42,323 nt of DNA, taken from NCBI RefSeq assembly GCF_947495845.1, contig NZ_CANMAO010000035.1, positions 1 to 42,323 on the forward strand, written 5' to 3'. The stretch is from an uncultured Endozoicomonas sp. (GTDB taxonomy: Bacteria; Pseudomonadota; Gammaproteobacteria; Pseudomonadales; Endozoicomonadaceae). Shown in pieces: positions 31,971 to 41,879 of the stretch. The stretch's first letter is position 1, and every line of letters starts with the position of its first letter. Made by a program: the position numbers and the translations under genes. Below the pieces are notes generated by a model. The model did no database searches, was not told where the DNA came from, and saw nothing but the letters and a program-made list of their open reading frames with translations.

Positions 31971-34387
31971 ATGCCCATCGACAAATCCCGACTCACCGAA
32001 TCCGACATCATTTCCAAGTTCATTCTGCCGGCCATTAAAGACGCTGGCTGGGATGACATGACCCAGATCCGTCAGGAAGTGAAACTGCGAGATGGTAAGG
32101 TGGTGGTTCGTGGTCAGGCGGCTGCCCGTAAGAAAGTGAAGTCTGCAGATATCGTACTCTACCAGAAACCCGGCTTACCGCTGGCGGTGGTAGAAGCCAA
32201 AGCGAATCAGCACGAAATCGGTAAAGGCATGCAGCAAGCGTTGGATTATGCCCGGTTGTTGGATGTGCCGTTTGCCTTTGCCTCGAACGGCGATGGTTTT
32301 ATCTTCCACGACAAAACCAACCCGGCATCGCTTGAAACGGAAATCCGTCTGGAAGATTTTCCGTCACCAGAAACGCTCTGGCAGAAGCTCTGCACCTGGA
32401 AGGGATACACTGAACAACAGTTGCCCATTATTACCCAGGATTACTTCGACGACGGCAGTGGCAAATCACCTCGTTACTATCAGCTTCAGGCCATCAACAA
32501 AACCATCGAAGCCATTGCCCGGGGGCAGGATCGGGCTCTGCTGGTTATGGCCACTGGCACCGGTAAAACTTACACCGCCTTCCAAATTATCTGGCGCCTG
32601 TGGAAAGCTAAAAACAAGAAGCGCATTCTGTTTCTGGCAGACCGCAATGTACTGGTAGATCAAACCAAGAATAACGATTTCAACCCTTTGGTTCCGCTAT
32701 GACCAAGGTGACGAAGCGCACCGTTGATCCGGCTTACGAAATTCATCTGGCACTGTATCAGGCACTCACCGGGCCAGAAGAACATCAAAAAGCCTACAAA
32801 CAAGTGAACCCGGATTTCTTTGATCTGATCGTCATCGACGAGTGCCATCGTGGCAGTGCCGCTGAAGACAGCGCATGGCGGGAAATTCTCGAATACTTCA
32901 GCAGCGCCACCCAGATTGGCCTGACCGCCACACCAAAAGAAACCGATGAAGTCTCTAACACCGATTACTTTGGCGATCCGGTTTACACCTACTCTCTGAA
33001 AGAAGGCATAGAAGACGGTTTTCTTGCACCCTACAAAGTGGTGCGGGTTGATCTGGATATTGACCTGCAAGGCTGGCGCCCCACCAAAGGCCAGACCGAT
33101 AAACACGGCGAAACCATTGAAGACCGCATCTACAACCAGAAAGATTTTGACCGCACGCTGGTGATCGATGAACGCACCCAACTGGTGGCGCAAACCATCA
33201 CCAGTTATCTGAAGCGTACTGACCCAATGGCGAAAACCATCGTCTTCTGCAACGACATCAATCACGCCGAAAGAATGCGACGGGCGCTGATTAACCTGAA
33301 TCCGGAGCAGGTGGCAAAAAGCGACAAGTACGTAATGAAAATCACCGGTGACGATGATCTGGGCAAAGCGCAACTGGATAACTTCATTAACCCGAAGAAA
33401 CCTTATCCGGTCATCGCCACCACTTCCGAGTTGATGACCACCGGCGTAGATGCCAAAACCTGCAAACTAGTGGTGCTGGATCAATCCATCCAGTCCATGA
33501 CCAAGTTCAAACAGATCATTGGCCGTGGCACCCGCATTGATGATCGCTACAACAAACTCTGGTTCACCATTCTGGATTTCAAAAAGGCCACCGAACTGTT
33601 TGCCGATGAACGATTTGATGGCATTCCGGAAAAAGTGATTGATACCAACAGCCACACCATCAACAGTGATGACGATGAGCTGAAAGCTATCCTCAATAAC
33701 ACTGAAGACGAAGAGAGCGAAACCGCCGTTGGTGAAGAGTCTGGCGAATACAACGTCAACAGCAGAGATGACACAGCGACCGATACAGACAACACCGGCT
33801 TTGACTACGATGACAACAAAGTCAGAAAATTTCACGTCAACGGCGTAACCGTCAAAGCCATTGCCGAACGGGTTCAGTATTACGATACCGATGGCAAACT
33901 GGTGACGGAATCCTTCCGGGATTACACCCGTAAAACCATGGCCAAACAGTTCACCACTCTGGATGAATTCATAAAAAAATGGCAGTCCGCCGAGCGCAAA
34001 CAGGCCATTATTGATGAACTGGAAAACGAAGGTATTCTCTGGGAAGTGCTGGCGGATGAAGTAGGCAAAGACCTCGACCCCTTCGATCTGATTTGCCACG
34101 TTGTTTACGATCAGCCGCCATTAACCCGCAAAGAACGGGCGGAGAATGTGAAGAAGCGCAACTACTTCACCCGCTACTCCGACACAGCGCAAACCGTTCT
34201 CAGCACCCTGTTGGATAAATACGCCGATGCCGGTGTGCAGGAAATTGAGAACAAAAATGTACTGAAAGTCGCCCCGTTCACCGCCATTGGTCGCCCCATC
34301 GAAATTGTGAAAAAGGGTTTTGGCAAACCGGCAGACTACGAACAGGCCATCAGCGAACTGGAAGCGGAAATTTACCGCTCTGCCTGA
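31971..34387 (+). pseudogene. hsdR: Type I restriction enzyme R subunit (HsdR), frameshifted
   Basis: The motor/nuclease subunit, encoded in two frames (31971-32702 and 32699-34387) that together match one ~805-residue HsdR. The first part has the nuclease motif (D60, then E75 and K77 in VVEAKANQ) and Walker A ATGTGKT (194-200). The second has DECH (VIDECHRGS), [22 protein letters not shown] and IGRGTRID. Losing one base in the C-run at 32684-32686 explains the break: an extra C would read [12 protein letters not shown]. The first frame stops at TGA overlapping the ATG of the second, so a two-chain protein is conceivable, though more likely a null allele or sequencing error. Cleaves unmodified DNA with HsdM/HsdS. 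Confidence 0.85.
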
Positions 34388-34454
34388 TACCCTTCCTATC
34401 AAATACGCTCATGCCCGTGCATGGGCGTCAGAATTCAAATTGTAAGAGATTCCC

Positions 34455-35945
34455 ATGTCCATCAGTTCCGTAATCAAATCCATTCAGGACGTCATGCGTA
34501 AAGATGCCGGTGTCGATGGCGATGCCCAGCGTCTTGGGCAGATGTCCTGGCTGCTGTTTCTCAAAGTGTTTGATGCCCAGGAAGAAGAGCTGGAATTTGA
34601 ACTGGACGACTACCGATCACCCATTCCGGACGAGTATCTGTGGCGCAACTGGGCGGCGGACAAACAGGGCATGACCGGCGATGAATTGCTGGGGTTTATT
34701 AATAACGACCTGTTTCCGGATTTGAAAAACCTGATCGCTCCGGTGGATAAAAACCCCCGTGGTTTTGTGGTGAAAGAAGCCTTCAGCGATGCCTTCAACT
34801 ACATGAAAAACGGCACACTGCTGCGACAGGTGATCAACAAGCTGAACGAAATCGACTTTACCGATTCCAAAGAACGACATCTGTTTGGTGATATCTACGA
34901 ACAGATTCTGCGGGATCTGCAAAGTGCCGGTAATGCCGGTGAGTTTTATACGCCCCGCGCCGTCACCCGCTTTATGGTGAACCGCATAAACCCGCAACTG
35001 GGCGAAAGCATTATGGACCCGGCCTGTGGCACCGGCGGCTTTCTGGCCTGTTCGGTGGATCATCTGAAAGATCAGGTAAAAACTGCTGCCGATCATCAGA
35101 CTTTGCAAAAACAGATTCACGGCGTGGAGAAAAAGCAGCTTCCACACCTGCTTTGCACCACCAATATGCTGCTCCACGGCATTGAAGTGCCGGTGCAAAT
35201 CAAACACGGCAACACCCTGAACAAACCGCTGTCCAGTTGGGATGATCAGGTGGATGTGATCGTCACCAATCCGCCTTTCGGTGGCACCGAAGAAGACGGC
35301 ATTGAGAAAAACTTCCCGGCGGAACTGCAAACCCGGGAAACCGCCGATCTGTTTTTGCAGTTGATTATCGAAGTGCTAAAGGAGCCTTCAGCGGATGGAA
35401 AGTGCGGTCGTGCAGCCGTGGTACTGCCCGATGGCACTTTGTTTGGTGAAGGCGTAAAAACCAAAATCAAAAAACTGCTGACGGAAGAATGCAACCTGCA
35501 CACCATTGTGCGCCTGCCCAACGGCGTGTTTAACCCGTACACCGGCATCAAAACCAATATTCTGTTCTTTACCAAAGGCACACCCACCAAGGATATCTGG
35601 TTCTACGAGCATCCTTATCCGGCGGGCGTGAAAAACTACAGCAAAACCCGGCCCATGAAGTTTGAAGAGTTCCAGCAGGAGAACGATTGGTGGGGTAATG
35701 AGGCGGACGGTTTTGCCGCACGGGTAGAGAACGAACAAGCCTGGAAGGTGAGCATCGATGAAGTGATTGCCCGCAACTTCAATCTGGATATCAAAAATCC
35801 CCATGTAGGCGAAATCATCAGCCACGATCCGGATGAACTGCTGGCCAGTTATCAGCAACAGCAGCAGGAACTGGAAGGGTTGCTGGGGCAGTTGCAGACG
35901 ATTCTGGGCGATGCGCTAATGAATAAACAGCAGGAGGAAGCGTAA
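34455..35945 (+). CDS. hsdM: Type I DNA methyltransferase M subunit
   Basis: A 496-residue N6-adenine methyltransferase that, as M2S, modifies the sequence chosen by HsdS. The N-terminal HsdM helical domain (about 1-145) is followed by motif I DPACGTGGF (188-196) and motif IV NPPF (272-275). AGNAGEFYTPRAVTRFM is the type I family signature, and a C-terminal coiled segment rich in Gln (about 465-490) contacts HsdS. The stop codon overlaps the hsdS start by one base (TAATG). It should be functional even if hsdR is not. Confidence 0.95.
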   Translation: MSISSVIKSIQDVMRKDAGVDGDAQRLGQMSWLLFLKVFDAQEEELEFELDDYRSPIPDEYLWRNWAADKQGMTGDELLGFINNDLFPDLKNLIAPVDKNPRGFVVKEAFSDAFNYMKNGTLLRQVINKLNEIDFTDSKERHLFGDIYEQILRDLQSAGNAGEFYTPRAVTRFMVNRINPQLGESIMDPACGTGGFLACSVDHLKDQVKTAADHQTLQKQIHGVEKKQLPHLLCTTNMLLHGIEVPVQIKHGNTLNKPLSSWDDQVDVIVTNPPFGGTEEDGIEKNFPAELQTRETADLFLQLIIEVLKEPSADGKCGRAAVVLPDGTLFGEGVKTKIKKLLTEECNLHTIVRLPNGVFNPYTGIKTNILFFTKGTPTKDIWFYEHPYPAGVKNYSKTRPMKFEEFQQENDWWGNEADGFAARVENEQAWKVSIDEVIARNFNLDIKNPHVGEIISHDPDELLASYQQQQQELEGLLGQLQTILGDALMNKQQEEA

Positions 35946-37768
35946 TGTCTGCTGCGGAACAACTGCTTAGTAATAATCTTTCGACGCTGGCACTGGCGGT
36001 GCAGAAAAAATCATCTTCTGGTCTGGGTTCCAGTAAGAAGATTGATCTTTATGGCATCAAGAAAGTTCGTGAGTTGATTCTGGAATTGGCGGTGCGGGGG
36101 AAGTTGGTTCCGCAGAATTCTGATGATGAGCCTGCTGCAAAGCTGTTGGAGTGGATTGAGGCTGAGAAGGAAAAGTTAGTTAAAGAAAAAGTAATTTCAC
36201 GCTCAAAGCCACTTCCTATTGTTTCAGAGGATGAAAAACCTAATGATTTACCAACGGGGTGGGAGGTTGTTCGCCTTGGTGGGATAACATCCAAGATGGG
36301 ATCAGGTAGCACACCAAAGGGCGGAAAAAATGCTTATGTCACAGAAGGTATAGTTTTTCTTCGATCTCAAAATGTGCTGAATGAAGGACTTAAGCTGGAT
36401 GATATTGCTTATATTCCTGTTGAGACACATCAAAAAATGGCAAACACAAAGGTGTTGCCAGGAGATATTCTTCTAAATATTACTGGAGCATCGCTCGGAC
36501 GCTCAACAATCTTTCCTGAAGAACTTTGTGAAGCCAATGTCAGCCAGCACGTAACCATTATTCGACCTGTAGAAAGCCAAATGGCTCAATTTATTCACCT
36601 TGGAATTCTTTCGCCAATGGTTCAGAGGCTGGTTTGGGGGCGTCAAGTAGGTATGGCGATTGAAGGTCTTAGCAAAAAGGTATTGGAAATGTTTGAATTT
36701 CCAATACCTCCGCTGGCAGAGCAACACCGCATCGTCGCCAAAGTCGATGAACTGATGGCTCTGTGCGACCAGATTGAACAGCAGACCGAAGCCAGCCTGT
36801 CCGCTCATACGACACTGGTAGAAAACCTGCTGGCAACCCTCACCAACAGCACCAATGCCGAAGAACTGAAACAGAACTGGCAGCGCATCGCCGGCCACTT
36901 CACCACCCTGTTTACCACCGAAGCGAGCATCGACCAGCTCAAGCAGACCATCCTGCAACTGGCCGTGATGGGCAAGCTGGTCCCTCAAGACCCCAACGAC
37001 GAACCCGCCGCCAAACTGCTGGAACGTATAGCTGCCGAAAAAGCCCAACTGATTAAAGAAGGTAAAATCAAAAAGCAGAAGCCGTTGCCGCCGATTGGTG
37101 AGGATGAGAAGCCGTTTGAACTGCCTCGGGGGTGGGAGTGGTGCCGATTAGATGATATTTGCCACGGAATTTCATCTGGGTCGACACCGCCTAAAGCCAA
37201 TTTTCATGAGGATTCAGGAGCCCCTTACCTAAAGGTCTACAACATTCGCGATCAAAAGATAGATTTTGAATATAAGCCTCAGTATGTCGATGAAGATTGC
37301 CACTCAGTGAAGCTTAAACGATCGATTTTGTATCCCGGCGATGTTGTTATGAATATCGTAGGGCCGCCACTCGGCAAGATTGCAATTATTCCCAACACCT
37401 ATCCAGAATGGAATTGCAATCAGGCTATAACTTTTTTCAGGCCCATTAAGCCCGGCTTTAACCGGTACATCTACACGTACTTAATAGCGGGTACATTTCT
37501 AGACGCAATTGAACTGATTGGCACCGCAGGACAAGACAATATATCAGTAACAAAGAGTCGGTCGATTTTACTTCCAACTCCACCACTGGAAGAACAACAC
37601 CGCATCATCACCAAAGTCAGCCAACTAATAACCCTCTGCGACCAAATAAAAACCCACCTGCAACACCAGCAGCAAACCCGCCTGCATCTGGCGGATGCTA
37701 TGGTAACGCAGGCACTTAACCCAGTTGATTCCATAGAGACTGATCAGTCAGCGAGAGCGAAGCTGTAA
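35945..37768 (+). CDS. hsdS: Type I specificity subunit S, two recognition domains
   Basis: A 607-residue HsdS with two target-recognition domains. Each is introduced by the same conserved block: LELAVRGKLVPQ...DEPAAKLLEW at about 46-70 and LQLAVMGKLVPQ...DEPAAKLLER at about 337-361, followed by LPTGWEVVRL and LPRGWEWCRL, and each ends in (P/L)AEQHRIVAKV or LEEQHRIITKV and a coiled coil. TRD1 spans about 102-260 and TRD2 about 390-560. The TRDs are AT-rich while the second conserved block is GC-rich, a mosaic typical of TRD exchange. It predicts a bipartite DNA target, which cannot be read from sequence. Confidence 0.93.
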   Translation: MSAAEQLLSNNLSTLALAVQKKSSSGLGSSKKIDLYGIKKVRELILELAVRGKLVPQNSDDEPAAKLLEWIEAEKEKLVKEKVISRSKPLPIVSEDEKPNDLPTGWEVVRLGGITSKMGSGSTPKGGKNAYVTEGIVFLRSQNVLNEGLKLDDIAYIPVETHQKMANTKVLPGDILLNITGASLGRSTIFPEELCEANVSQHVTIIRPVESQMAQFIHLGILSPMVQRLVWGRQVGMAIEGLSKKVLEMFEFPIPPLAEQHRIVAKVDELMALCDQIEQQTEASLSAHTTLVENLLATLTNSTNAEELKQNWQRIAGHFTTLFTTEASIDQLKQTILQLAVMGKLVPQDPNDEPAAKLLERIAAEKAQLIKEGKIKKQKPLPPIGEDEKPFELPRGWEWCRLDDICHGISSGSTPPKANFHEDSGAPYLKVYNIRDQKIDFEYKPQYVDEDCHSVKLKRSILYPGDVVMNIVGPPLGKIAIIPNTYPEWNCNQAITFFRPIKPGFNRYIYTYLIAGTFLDAIELIGTAGQDNISVTKSRSILLPTPPLEEQHRIITKVSQLITLCDQIKTHLQHQQQTRLHLADAMVTQALNPVDSIETDQSARAKL

Positions 37769-37872
37769 CCATAGACCGTCAAGGCTACAGATAATGGACT
37801 GGACTGTCTGGTTACACGATAAATAGAATACACTGATTAGCAACGGTTGCTGGTCTGCTAAAGGAACGCAAT

Positions 37873-39147
37873 ATGCTCACCCGATTAAAACTGTCCAACT
37901 TTAAGGCCTGGCGAGAGTCAGGTGACATTCAGCTTAAACCGGTCACTTTGTTGCTGGGTGAAAACTCCACGGGTAAGTCGAGCCTGTTACAAAGCCTGTT
38001 GTTGATGAAGCAGACAGCAACATCGCCAGACCACACCATTCATCTTAATCTGGGCGATGAAGTTAATGACTATGTGGATATGGGGTCATTTGAGGATCTG
38101 CTGACCAGAAATCCGGAAAAGCGCAAAGTAGGCATTGAGCTGGATGCGGTACACAACAAAGATCACTGCTTCTTTTCAGTAGAGTACGCTCAGGATTCCA
38201 AAAAAAGCCCGGTGATTGACAGCATGAAGCTAAGCCCGGACAGCGAGCAATGGTTCCGTGTCGCCAGAACTGAACGAAGCGCATTCGGCATCTACCTGCC
38301 CGGAGAAACCCGTACCACTCTGAAGTCACGTTCCTTTGCGCCTGAGCGCGGTATTGCCTTTTCAGCAGATGCCATTGCTGCTCTGGGGGAGTCCGGGAAA
38401 ACCGTGCAAAATCTTAGCCTGCAACTACGGCGTGAACTGGAAGGAATCTCTTACCTTGGGCCGCTGAGAAATAAACCAAAACGGACTTACCTCTGGAATC
38501 GTACCCGCCCCGGCATCATTGGTGATGATGGTAGTAATGCGATCCCCGCACTATTAGCCAGCGCTCAGGCTGGAAAGAGAAACGATGATGACCTTGTTGC
38601 CTCCGTTTCCCGCTGGCTGAAAAAAATGAAGATCGCAGACAGGCTGGAAGTGAAACAGCTCAGTGCCGGTCATTACAGTGTGCTGATTCACCGGGATGGT
38701 ATCGTCGCCAATCTACGGGATGTGGGTATCGGCATCTCACAGGTATTACCGGTTTTGGTGTTGGCTTATTTTGCTCCGTCGTACTCTACCGTCCTTCTTG
38801 AAGAACCAGAAATCCATCTGCACCCACAGGCACAATCTTTATTGGCTGAACTGTTTCTTGAAGTCAGCAAGAAGCGTCATGTTCAATTTATCGTGGAAAC
38901 CCATTCAGAGCACCTGTTCCGCCGGATGCAAACATTGGTGGCTAAAAAGAAAGCCAAACCTGAAGAGTGTGCGCTGTATTTTGTTGAGCGCCATAAGTCC
39001 GATGCGGTTTTGAAAACGCTGGAAATGGATGCCTTTGGTAGATTATCCGACTGGCCAAAGAACTTTTTTGGTGATGCAACAGGGGAAGTGCGTGAGCAGG
39101 CAAAGCAGACCATGCTCCGAATGAAAAAGGAGCGCAGCGCTTCATGA
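37873..39147 (+). CDS. SMC/OLD-like ATPase, DUF3696-type
   Basis: A 424-residue ABC-type ATPase of the AAA_15/AAA_21, DUF3696-like group. It has Walker A GENSTGKSS (29-37) after the typical N-terminal LTRLKLSNFKAW, a long middle insertion, the signature-like GIGISQVLPVL, Walker B VLLEEPEIHLHPQAQ and the switch histidine in VETHSEHLFRRM. A DUF3696-like tail ends GEVREQAKQTMLRMKKER. It has no TOPRIM nuclease domain of its own. Its stop overlaps the next start (ATGA), so ATPase and PIN protein are made together. By analogy with PARIS, Septu and similar systems it would sense a trigger and control a nuclease partner. Confidence 0.88.
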   Translation: MLTRLKLSNFKAWRESGDIQLKPVTLLLGENSTGKSSLLQSLLLMKQTATSPDHTIHLNLGDEVNDYVDMGSFEDLLTRNPEKRKVGIELDAVHNKDHCFFSVEYAQDSKKSPVIDSMKLSPDSEQWFRVARTERSAFGIYLPGETRTTLKSRSFAPERGIAFSADAIAALGESGKTVQNLSLQLRRELEGISYLGPLRNKPKRTYLWNRTRPGIIGDDGSNAIPALLASAQAGKRNDDDLVASVSRWLKKMKIADRLEVKQLSAGHYSVLIHRDGIVANLRDVGIGISQVLPVLVLAYFAPSYSTVLLEEPEIHLHPQAQSLLAELFLEVSKKRHVQFIVETHSEHLFRRMQTLVAKKKAKPEECALYFVERHKSDAVLKTLEMDAFGRLSDWPKNFFGDATGEVREQAKQTMLRMKKERSAS

Positions 39148-39686
39148 GTCGGCATGTAGTGGATACTAATGTTTTGATTGTTGCCAGCGGTGAACATCCG
39201 GAATCGCCGTTTTCGTCAGACATGCACCCAGTGGAAGATGCCAGCGAAGCTGAAAAGGTACTGGAATGGCTGGAAGATTTTGAAACTGGTAATGATCATA
39301 TGGTGGTCGATGATGATTGGCAGATACTGGGTGAATATCAGAATAAGCTAACAGAGCAAGATTATGGGCACCGGGTTGTTTTTGAAAAGATGTCACGGGG
39401 AGAAATGGATTTTGTCCACATTGAGTGGGTAGAGGACAACTCCCACCCTGATAAGGTTGCAGTGCTGAACGAGCCACTTAATAGTGTCATACATGATCTG
39501 GCAGATACCAAAATTGTTGCGGCCTGCCTGAAATCTATAGAACACAATATGCCCTGCACGATTATCAATGCGTGTGATACAGACTGGTATGACTGGCAGG
39601 TCCATTTAGAGGCCGCAGGTGTTCAGGTTGAACAGTTGATTGAATCTTGGTCCCGTAAAAAATGGAAAGAACACCATGAACGATGA
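39144..39686 (+). CDS. PIN-domain nuclease, partner of the ATPase
   Basis: A 180-residue protein with a PIN-like fold. The order of acidic residues matches: D7 in HVVDTNVLIVASG, E64 in ILGEYQNKL, D118/D121 in VIHDLADTKIVAACL and D145/D147 in NACDTDWYDW. PIN proteins are metal-dependent ribonucleases, many of which (VapC) cut tRNA or rRNA. It differs from VapC in being longer and paired with an ATPase instead of a small antitoxin. It overlaps the ATPase gene by 4 bp and the RNA ligase gene by 11 bp. The target is unknown; RNA is the likely class. Confidence 0.78.
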   Translation: MSRHVVDTNVLIVASGEHPESPFSSDMHPVEDASEAEKVLEWLEDFETGNDHMVVDDDWQILGEYQNKLTEQDYGHRVVFEKMSRGEMDFVHIEWVEDNSHPDKVAVLNEPLNSVIHDLADTKIVAACLKSIEHNMPCTIINACDTDWYDWQVHLEAAGVQVEQLIESWSRKKWKEHHER

Positions 39687-40362
39687 TTTTTTCCGCTTCC
39701 CCCACACCCCACATATTCAATGGCTGGGTTCTGGCGAACCTCGCGGCGACAAGTTGCTATCTGGCAACGAGGTCAATGAACTTCTGTCGGCAGAACTTAC
39801 GGTGGAAGAAAAGATTGATGGTGCGAATGTCGGTTTCTCTGTTGGCTCTGATGGAAAACTCAGAGCACAAAACCGTGGTGCCTGGATTGAACGGGATGCG
39901 GGCGGTCAGTTTAAACATCTCTGGCGTTGGATCAAACGGTACGAACCCGATCTGATCAGTCTTCTGGACAACAACCTGATTCTGTTTGGCGAATGGTGCT
40001 ATGCCTTCCATTCGCTGGCTTATCAGTCTCTGCCTGACTGGTTTGTTGGATTTGATCTCTATGATCGCAAAGCTGGCAGATTTTATTCTGTTCCACGAAG
40101 GGATGAGCTGCTAACCCTACTCGATCTAAAACCGATCGAGTCACTGACCAGCGGTACATTCTCAATAGAGCAACTATTAGCATTACTGAATAAACCATCC
40201 CGTTACGGTTCAGACAAAATTGAAGGCATCTATCTGAGGCAAGACCAGGGTGAATGGCTTAAGCAAAGAGCAAAGCTGGTAAGAAGCGACTTTACTCAAA
40301 GTATTGGCGAACACTGGTCTAAAAAGGGCATCGTACCGAATCAGGTTTTCAACCAGATATAG
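39676..40362 (+). CDS. RNA ligase (Rnl2-like nucleotidyltransferase)
   Basis: A 228-residue ATP-dependent RNA ligase-like enzyme. The adenylated lysine is K46 in the motif I EEKIDGANVGFS. Other motifs follow in order: RAQNRGAWI, motif III/IIIa LILFGEWCYAFHS and FVGFDLYD, motif IV EGIYLRQDQG and motif V QRAKLVRSDF. It lacks an obvious C-terminal extra domain, so it is a minimal ligase. The ATG at 39676 is preferred (AAAGAA ahead); an upstream in-frame start at 39640 lacks family support. Placed behind a probable RNase it could repair the cuts made by it or by an invader's nuclease. Confidence 0.87.
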   Translation: MNDDFFRFPHTPHIQWLGSGEPRGDKLLSGNEVNELLSAELTVEEKIDGANVGFSVGSDGKLRAQNRGAWIERDAGGQFKHLWRWIKRYEPDLISLLDNNLILFGEWCYAFHSLAYQSLPDWFVGFDLYDRKAGRFYSVPRRDELLTLLDLKPIESLTSGTFSIEQLLALLNKPSRYGSDKIEGIYLRQDQGEWLKQRAKLVRSDFTQSIGEHWSKKGIVPNQVFNQI

Positions 40363-40391
40363 CCCCATAACTACTGGCAGAAACGAAAGAA

Positions 40392-40673
40392 CTAATATCT
40401 ATTTTGCTGCGGATGCTTACTGCCTGTGGCATCATCCAAATGCCGAGATACCGTAGCATTGACAGCATACGCCACTCGTCCCAGAAGTTTGTCATCAAAT
40501 TTACTGGCAATGGTTAGCTTTTCAAATAGCACCCAGATCAGCCTTATTGAGAAGCCAGACTTTGTCCTGCATATTTTTATGCCGGAATACCGTGATCTTC
40601 ACTGCCACCTTCGTGACTAAGAGTGTAAAGCCTTACCGGAAAGCCTTGAGGTTTTAGCATATTGGTTTTCCAT
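40392..40673 (-). pseudogene. Possible decayed small gene
   Basis: Joining three minus-strand pieces with two compensating shifts gives a plausible ~94-residue protein: MENQYAKTSRLSGKALHS, then KVAVKITVFRHKNMQDKVWL with LNKADLGAI, then FEKLTIASKFDDKLLGRVAY with AVNATVSRHLDD. Pieces one and three share a frame. It may be a broken gene or chance; I recognise no family. Confidence 0.28.
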
Positions 40674-41074
40674 AATGTTCTCTGTTTGCGAACAGCGAAC
40701 GTGGTAGCTCATTCATACCGATACCCGTCAATACCTTATTTTACCCACCAGCGCGGAACATCTAGTCGATGCTTAGGAAGCGACCTGCTCAAATAAGATG
40801 ACCCCACAGCATCGTTGCTTTTCTTTGTAGAGGCTTTGGCAGGATAGATGGAAAATACCTCCTTGAACGTTGCCATCAAACTTGATGACTTTTCCGCTAA
40901 CTTACAGCGTTGTGTAGGCTCAAGGTATACCACTATAAAAAGGGGGATATAGCTACAGGTTCTACGTTAAGAATTTACGTATTGAGCACAACACGTGATG
41001 AGGTATTGATATTTAAAAAATATGCGCAGATTAGAAGAGGATCGCCGTGTAGTCCCATAACACCCCAAAGGAAA

Positions 41075-41095
41075 GTGGGCGCAATAGTGGGCACA
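41075..41095. promoter_or_regulatory. Candidate integrase arm-binding repeats, right end
   Basis: GTGGGCGCA (41075-41083) and GTGGGCACA (41087-41095), 12 bp apart, match the left-end pair in sequence, spacing and orientation, and lie a few bases inside the right attachment repeat. Confidence 0.55.
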
Positions 41096-41101
41096 AACTA
41101 G

Positions 41102-41229
<128 letters not shown>

Positions 41230-41360
41230 GAGGAACGAGGTGAATAATATTTACACCCGAAGGGTTTGTCAACTTCAAATGTTAAGGTAATTAACACAAC
41301 GCCTTGAGGCACTCTAATCTACTTGCCTGAATCCACTGATTATCAGTCGTTTGCTCTTAT

Positions 41361-41795
41361 TTAGTGGAAGCTTCGAGCGTTAAGCCCATAAAAAAGTGCA
41401 TTGCCTGCCACACTGCTAGTAAAAACGTTCAGCAGAATAACTAGCACATTCACATAGCTTTCTGATCGCTCAGGATTAGGCAAAAGCTCTTGCACCACGG
41501 CACTGTCCATCTCAAGCAGCGCCTGGATAATACTCTCTCTGGAAAGCACTATATCCAATGAGGCAATCGCACCAAAAATAATCAGCGTTGCACCAATCGT
41601 GATGTAATGCCACTTCTCCTGTGCCTTTGACAGCGCCGTCAGGAGGAGCAGTAACAACACTGGATAACCAATAAATCCAATAGCGGGAAAGCGCTGATAA
41701 ATTTCAAAACTCAATGACAACGAGCCAAGAAGAATGAACAGCATTACAGCCGCCAGCCACCAGCACAGGTAACGTTTATTTGATTCCGAAAGCAT
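41361..41795 (-). CDS. Hypothetical membrane protein (144 aa)
   Basis: A small inner-membrane protein with four likely membrane segments (about residues 12-32, 38-56, 62-82 and 112-136). A polar stretch between the third and fourth (SRESIIQALLEMDSAVVQELLPNPERSE) probably lies outside the bilayer. I recognise no family. It stands alone between tRNA-Thr and the regulatory RNA locus and is transcribed in the same direction as both. Confidence 0.65.
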   Translation of the reverse strand: MLSESNKRYLCWWLAAVMLFILLGSLSLSFEIYQRFPAIGFIGYPVLLLLLLTALSKAQEKWHYITIGATLIIFGAIASLDIVLSRESIIQALLEMDSAVVQELLPNPERSESYVNVLVILLNVFTSSVAGNALFYGLNARSFH

Positions 41796-41879
41796 AAGCC
41801 ACCCCAGATTCCAAGTAGCCAGTGTATCGGCTGAAAAAGTCCGGGACTAAATAAGGAGGGGGGAATGGTGAAAATAGCA

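Larger units (their letters stand above)
40363..41101. other. Right end of island, no intact gene seen
   Basis: About 740 bp after the RNA ligase. A possible decayed minus-strand gene lies at 40392-40673. A 65-codon minus frame (40736-40933) and a 64-codon plus frame (40426-40620) look like chance. The last part holds the repeated GTGGGCRCA motif. Confidence 0.45.

Noticed and set aside
40736-40933. Minus-strand open frame of 65 codons at the island's right end
   Set aside because: No ribosome site, neighbour coupling or recognisable motif; chance length.
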